Source: Ceratotherium simum simum (taxonomy: Eukaryota > Chordata > Mammalia > Perissodactyla > Rhinocerotidae). Taken from it: 64,000 nt of DNA. The first letter of the stretch is position 1. Every line of letters begins with the position of its first letter. The translations under genes were made by a program, and so were the position numbers. The notes beneath the pieces were generated by a model that saw only the letters and a program-made list of their open reading frames with translations, was not told where the DNA came from and made no database searches. The DNA lies in the NCBI RefSeq assembly GCF_000283155.1, contig NW_004454178.1:10760159-10824158 (forward strand). Reading direction: 5' to 3'. Below are positions 59,091-64,000 of this stretch, piece by piece.

Positions 59091-62000
59091 TGAATATAAG
59101 GTCCTGGATGTAAAAACTGTGTGTTTTATTTATTTTCCGTTCTCTTCCTCCCTCAAGTCAAGTTGTGAGTCTGACGTAGGCCATTTATTCATTAGTTGGG
59201 CATATCTAGCAAGTCAGGGCAGAGCTGAGTGAACCATCAGAGTATAAGGATTTAGGATTTAAATACACAACAAAGGTAGAGAGTGATGGAATGGGAAGAT
59301 TGAACCTAAGGTGAGGAGATGGGCTGGTTGCAAAAATTGTCTACCAATATTTCTCAAAATAGTACTAACATTGCCTAGATTCATGATGATCCATTAAATT
59401 CCAAATAAAATAGATCCTGAAATATTATATCATTCTGAGCTACTTCTTTGTAATATAACTTAATTATACTATCTGAAATAATGAGAACGACCATAACATC
59501 AGACATAGTCAAAAGTAAACACAAAACATTTTTAAGTCAAGTATCCATGCCTTTTGGATTACCTACTATTTTTGGATTATTCTCACATTGTTTCTACTCA
59601 TTAACACTAATGATCAAGGACTAATGGTGGAATTAGCTGAAGGAAGATCATCGTATGTCAAAACAAATTCTTTCCACCTTTTGTAACAAAGAGCACATTT
59701 GAATGTTAACTCATGGAAAAGTAGGAATTATAGAGAGACACAATTACATTTCACCAAAAAGGAATGTAAATATTCATGTTTTGCACACCTAAGTTCAAAT
59801 GCTTTTTAAAAAAAGTGATACATAAATATATTTTAAAAATTCAATTTTAATACATAGTAATATAAATTATTTTTGTCCCGAATAATCGTTTTTATTTAAT
59901 CTTCTCAGGTATCATAATTGCAAATGTTTTGCAATCACCGTGGCACCATTTGGAAACCAATTTGGATTATTACTATCAGGGCCATGTGTTTTGGATTTTC
60001 AAGAAGAGTTCTGACTTCTAGGGCAGTCCTGATTGCCAATATCCTGTCTCGTTATTAGGCCATGTGTTCCACGAATTTTCACAATTTTTGGTAAGGAAAA
60101 TATTCGCTAAGATCCCAGTTAAATTGCTCTGATAATAGGTCATCATTTCTGTTCTCCCCTCTTAGAAGTCTACTCAAGCAGAGTTTATTCCAAAGCTCAG
60201 AGGCCTGCCCCCAGGACAGAGAGGAGGACAACCTGAACATTCCAGTCTGCGTGGGGGAAATACGAGGCATCCATTTCAAACTATAACAACCTCAGAGACT
60301 CAGAATTCCATAGGGTAAGACAAGCACACGCAGAGCCATTTTCAAACCAAAGTTTGCCCTTGTCCAAAGGTAAGTTGTCAGTATAGCTTTGGTCTTTCAC
60401 TGACCCAAATCCCTGGGATGGTGCTAGAAGTCATTCAGGTCCCCATAGGGAAGGCTTATTAGTGCTTTCCCCGCTCCTCTCTCTTACTTAAATTGCATAA
60501 AAAGGCTGCAGATTCCAAACTCTATGGTTTGATGAATGTAGTGCAGATGGAAAGCATAAGAGAGGTCAGAGTTGGTTACCATTGGGCTAAAGGTGTCCTA
60601 TTTTCACACAAGCAAAAAGGATGATTCAGAAAATACAAAACTATTGCTCATGCAGAACCAATGTTAAACTAACAAAACTTCTTTAATAAATAACAGAACT
60701 TGTCAGTGGTAAGAGTCTCATCTAGCAGTTCACATGACTTTAAACACTGTTCAGCCACCCATGTGTCATAAGCAATCTCAGTAGATGTGAAAAATTGTGG
60801 TGTCTGTTTTTCTCAATACATGTACATGTGTGTGTGTCATTGTCTAGAGTTCATCTAGAAACTAACAAGTATAAATTTACTGTAGGTAAATGAATTAAAA
60901 TATATCATTTTTATTATTATTTAAATTTATTTATTTGTAAACTCCACCTGACAACAGAGTGGGAAATCAACAACACTAGAGTTGAAATGTTTACTTGATT
61001 TGGAGTATTTTCCAGTTGTTTTAAACCTGATTTGGCCATGATGTATATCATGTAATGGCAATGTCATTGGATGGGATCCTGGTGGATGAATAGTTATTTC
61101 TTCCATGAGTTAGAGATCCTCAAAGGTGCTCTAAGTGCTATGGAATCCTCAAGTACCCATTTAATAAGCTTTCACAAGTGGTCTCATGATCAAAAAGCCT
61201 TGGGACCCCATAAACAGGATTTATCTTGGATTATGGCTATGCAGCTGGTTATACAGCTGGGAAACTGGACAAAACAGCAGTCAATCAATTCACTTTGGCC
61301 ATTTCCATGATTACCAGTAATTGCTCCAGCTGCATTGATATGTGGTGACCAATATTCATTGTAAAGATGGCAAAAATGGATAGCATGGATGCCCCTTTGT
61401 CTTTTCATTTCACACATGTTGACCTGACCATATATATGCAGAATAATTCATTCAACCAGCAGCACCTAGCTTCTAATTCTCCCATTGCAGAATGCCACAG
61501 TAACAAATGACTGTTGAAACAAAGCAAAACAAAACCCTCTAGCAACTGGGTGCCTTAATTAGTGCAAAGAATAGTTTAGGGGGCTGGATGGATAAATGGA
61601 GAGGATGGCAAAATGCCAGAGTTCCAACATATGCAGTATTTAGATGCTCAAAGTTGCATCCCAACAGGGTCAGTTGAGTCCTTGAAAAGGACTTTCCTGA
61701 AAAGGGAAGTTGGAATTCTAAGAGGATGACTAAGAAAATGAGCTCCAAGGGGGAGCTCAAGGAATCCCAAACACTACAGGACAATAAGAAATGCCAGTTC
61801 ATCCTTATCCTCGGGCTTCAGTCAAGCTACACTCCTGAGGGACCACCTCGCCTTTCTGTGTTCCCATTGTCTATACTGAACAAATTCCTCAGAGTTGGTT
61901 CTCAAGAGTCTATGTGAGACGCCAGACTCTAAAATTTGGAAGCCTGCTGAAGCCATTGCCAACCACTCAGAGATTTTAGATTTTTTTTTTTTTTTTTGGT

Positions 62001-63059
62001 CAAAAAGGGAAGAAGAACGCCTCTTTGGCATCGTTGAAATCTGCCTTGTAACTCAATCATACTTTTATTCTCCCTTTGAGAAAACCAACAGGTTCTTCAA
62101 ACACAACTCATTGTCTCTTATTTAAGAACTCTTGGGTGTGTTGAATGGAAGATTGAATTTTAACAGAAGATTTTTAAAAGCTAGATGAATGGGAGAATGA
62201 GTGAATGATAAGCATAAGTATAACAAAGGGTGTGTTTCTCCATAGAAAGAAATATAACTAAAAATTCCTTTTGAACGTAAAACATGGATGTCAGTTACAG
62301 GTCATAACTGTATTCTAGAGAGCTAAAAAATGCTTAGCCATGCCAAGCTAACCTCCTTTTTCTAAATTGCCTGCAGTTGCCAACATTCAACCGCTAATAT
62401 GCTTTTTTCCCCCCTAACTGAGCAGAGTACCCCATCAGCATTAAGTTTTAACTTTTACCTAGACTTGGTGTATGTTCTAAGACAATCACTTCATCACCCT
62501 AGGCTTCAGGCATTTTATTAATAACAAAGGTTAAACCTGGTCTCCTCCAGATGCTGGGAGATCTTGCACCAGAAATTGCTTATAAAGTGGGGCGATAGTA
62601 ATTCATTTTGTGTTAAGAGCTCTTGAGACATGACTCTCCCATTTCCTCTCCCCTCTTCATAATAGAAATTGTCTTCTCCCATAGAATGGAAGCCATATAA
62701 CACCGGGTATTCTCAGCAAATTGCTGCTCGATTCAAACATGCAATTGATTATGAGAGAAATGCATAAAATTAGTCCTCATTATTACATAAAACTTTCTTT
62801 CTTACGACTTGCTTTTGCATACATTATCGCATTTTTATTCTCACAAAACCTTATAACCTAGCTTATTAGATAATGCTTTATGATTCTTGCCCTCACGGTT
62901 TTCAGGTTTTCAATGACAAGGCTGGCCCAGGTGCCGCCTGTCACATTTTCTTTAGTTTGGTCTTTTCAGAAAAGCTGGTATGTGGCTCCGGTCATAAACC
63001 CAAGAGGAGCAGCAGAGCCTCAGCTAAGACCAGACGGCAGCAGGGGCCAAGCTGGGACG
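59091..63059. other. Unique intergenic stretch
   Basis: About 4 kb, AT-rich, no gene recognised. A weak MIR-like patch is at about 62480-62560. Frames of 60-92 codons on both strands have no motif. Confidence 0.5.
61981..61998. repeat. Poly(T) tract
   Basis: A run of about 18 T. It could be the poly(A) tail of an unrecognised minus-strand retrocopy, but the sequence to its right shows no SINE body that I recognise. Confidence 0.85.
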
Positions 63060-63200
63060 GGGCCTGGATTCTAGTTCCAGCACCACCTCTGGCGGGATTT
63101 GGTGGGAAAGTGAAATCTCTCCAGGCTTATGTCTCCTCAGCTCTGGAATGAAGGTGTCCATCCAGGTGCTCCAGGACTGCCTTCCAGCTCTATGATTCTC
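63060..63200 (+). repeat. MIR, sense
   Basis: 'ggcctggattctagttccag', 'caccacctctggc', 'atgtctcctcagctctggaa' and 'ccttccagctctatgattct' follow MIR from B-box region to 3' end. The overlapping 92-codon plus frame (62873-63151) runs through it and is not a gene. Confidence 0.7.
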
Positions 63201-63455
63201 TGGAACTGACAGCAGAGCATCCTTTAAACTCTAGGTATTGGATTTTCCAATTATTTCAAATACTGATCTTATTTCCTTTTCAAAATTAATATTATGACTC
63301 CCATTGTGTCTGGGTCCTTGGTTTGCTCCATGTAACTCCGGCTGGGGCAATAAAGAGAAAACCAGGAGCTCAGGCTGCATGTGCCAGAATGAGGAAAGGT
63401 CTTTTGGTTGGAAAAATCTTATTACTATTAACTGGATGTGGGGGGTGGGAGGATG

Positions 63456-63680
63456 CTGGCATTTACTCTATGTGAAAGAAAATGTTAGAGATTTCATCCA
63501 CTATATCTCATTTAATTCTTCAGATAACTCTCTGACCTGTTCATTCATATTCCCATTTTACATATGGGGAAACTGAGGCTCAGAGAATTTAGAGTACTTG
63601 ATAAAAGGCGCACTGCTAATGAGTGATGGATCTAAGGTTCGAACTTGTGTGTGACTGATCCCAAAGTCAATGTCCTTAAT
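63456..63680 (-). repeat. MIR, antisense
   Basis: 'atctcatttaattcttcaga', 'cccattttacatatggggaa', 'actgaggctcagagaattta' and 'ggttcgaacttgtgtgtg' run in antisense MIR order, nearly full length. Confidence 0.85.
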
Positions 63681-63721
63681 GATTAATTAAGTCCTAATAC
63701 TGCCTACTAAGAAACTGAATG

Positions 63722-63754
63722 ACACACACAAGCACACACACACACACACACAAA
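63722..63754. repeat. (CA)n microsatellite
   Basis: A CA-dinucleotide run of about 33 bases with a single 'ag' interruption. Explains the C/V-rich minus-strand frame at 63687-63905. Confidence 0.95.
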
Positions 63755-64000
63755 CGTGCGGCACAGAAAAAATGTGTGCATAAAAGTAAATAAATGCTAG
63801 GTGGAGAAAGGGATTACATAGATTCGTGGAGGTGACAGTGTTCCTATAAACGATCATGTCCCACTCTCCACACTCCAAAGTGTCTGAACAAAGTTTTATG
63901 GACAAAAGCCTGGGTTCCAGCTGCCAATGAGTCCCTCCAGGTCAGCTTCTTTGACGAAAAACTTCTGATAAGTTGCCAATGTCAAGTTTCCTCACTCCGT

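Noticed and set aside
61981..61998. T-run as an RNA polymerase III terminator
   Set aside because: No A-box/B-box promoter or RNA gene is recognisable on the appropriate strand.

Overview
This window looks like intergenic (or deep intronic) DNA of a perissodactyl mammal, most probably a horse-like equid. The main clue is seven copies of the equine repetitive element (ERE), a tRNA-derived SINE found in horses and rhinoceroses. They lie at about 2.4, 9.2, 15.5, 19.0, 39.7, 48.0 and 53.4 kb, and several have A-rich tails and clear target-site duplications (TSDs). The rest of the repeat background is ordinary placental-mammal material: MIR, L2, old L1 fragments, hAT-Charlie elements of MER5A and MER20 type, old LTR-like copies and (CA)n microsatellites. 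Family names come from remembered consensus patterns, not from a database search.

I find no convincing protein-coding gene, tRNA, rRNA, CpG-island promoter or operon-like arrangement. The open frames are short and scattered, with no codon or domain signal. The longest, 153 codons near 37.7-38.1 kb, starts inside what looks like an old interspersed repeat. The best exon-like object is a 126-bp segment at 45745-45870 with an AG acceptor, a GTAAGT donor and one open frame, but I do not recognise its translation.

Layout. 0-7.8 kb: mostly single-copy AT-rich DNA with one ERE and one MER20-like element. 7.9-10 kb: an LTR-like element, then a decayed L1 ORF2 split by an ERE. 10-19 kb: single-copy DNA with a MER5A and an ERE. 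19-25 kb: an ERE in AT-repeat DNA, a possible conserved noncoding element with inverted octamers (20.6 kb), an L1 3' end and a (CA)n tract. 25-29 kb: a tRNA-Glu-headed SINE nested in MER5A, a small CpG-richer segment (27.7-28.4 kb) and a second copy of the 7.9-kb LTR-like family. 30-43 kb: large L2 remnants, MIR, a second MER20-like copy, an ERE and more L1. 43-48.5 kb: the exon-like segment, two related 46-bp motifs resembling the 5' end of U4 snRNA, and a young-looking ERE nested in a MIR. 48.8-52 kb: AT-rich single-copy DNA. 52.6-54.6 kb: a MaLR-like LTR, an ERE and related repeat material. 55-64 kb: largely unique sequence with MIR fragments and a (CA)n tract.

No gene-to-gene cooperation can be inferred. 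The biology visible here is layered retrotransposition (SINE into L1, SINE into a DNA transposon, SINE into MIR) plus a few unique segments that may be regulatory. I did not find a previously undescribed system that I could support.
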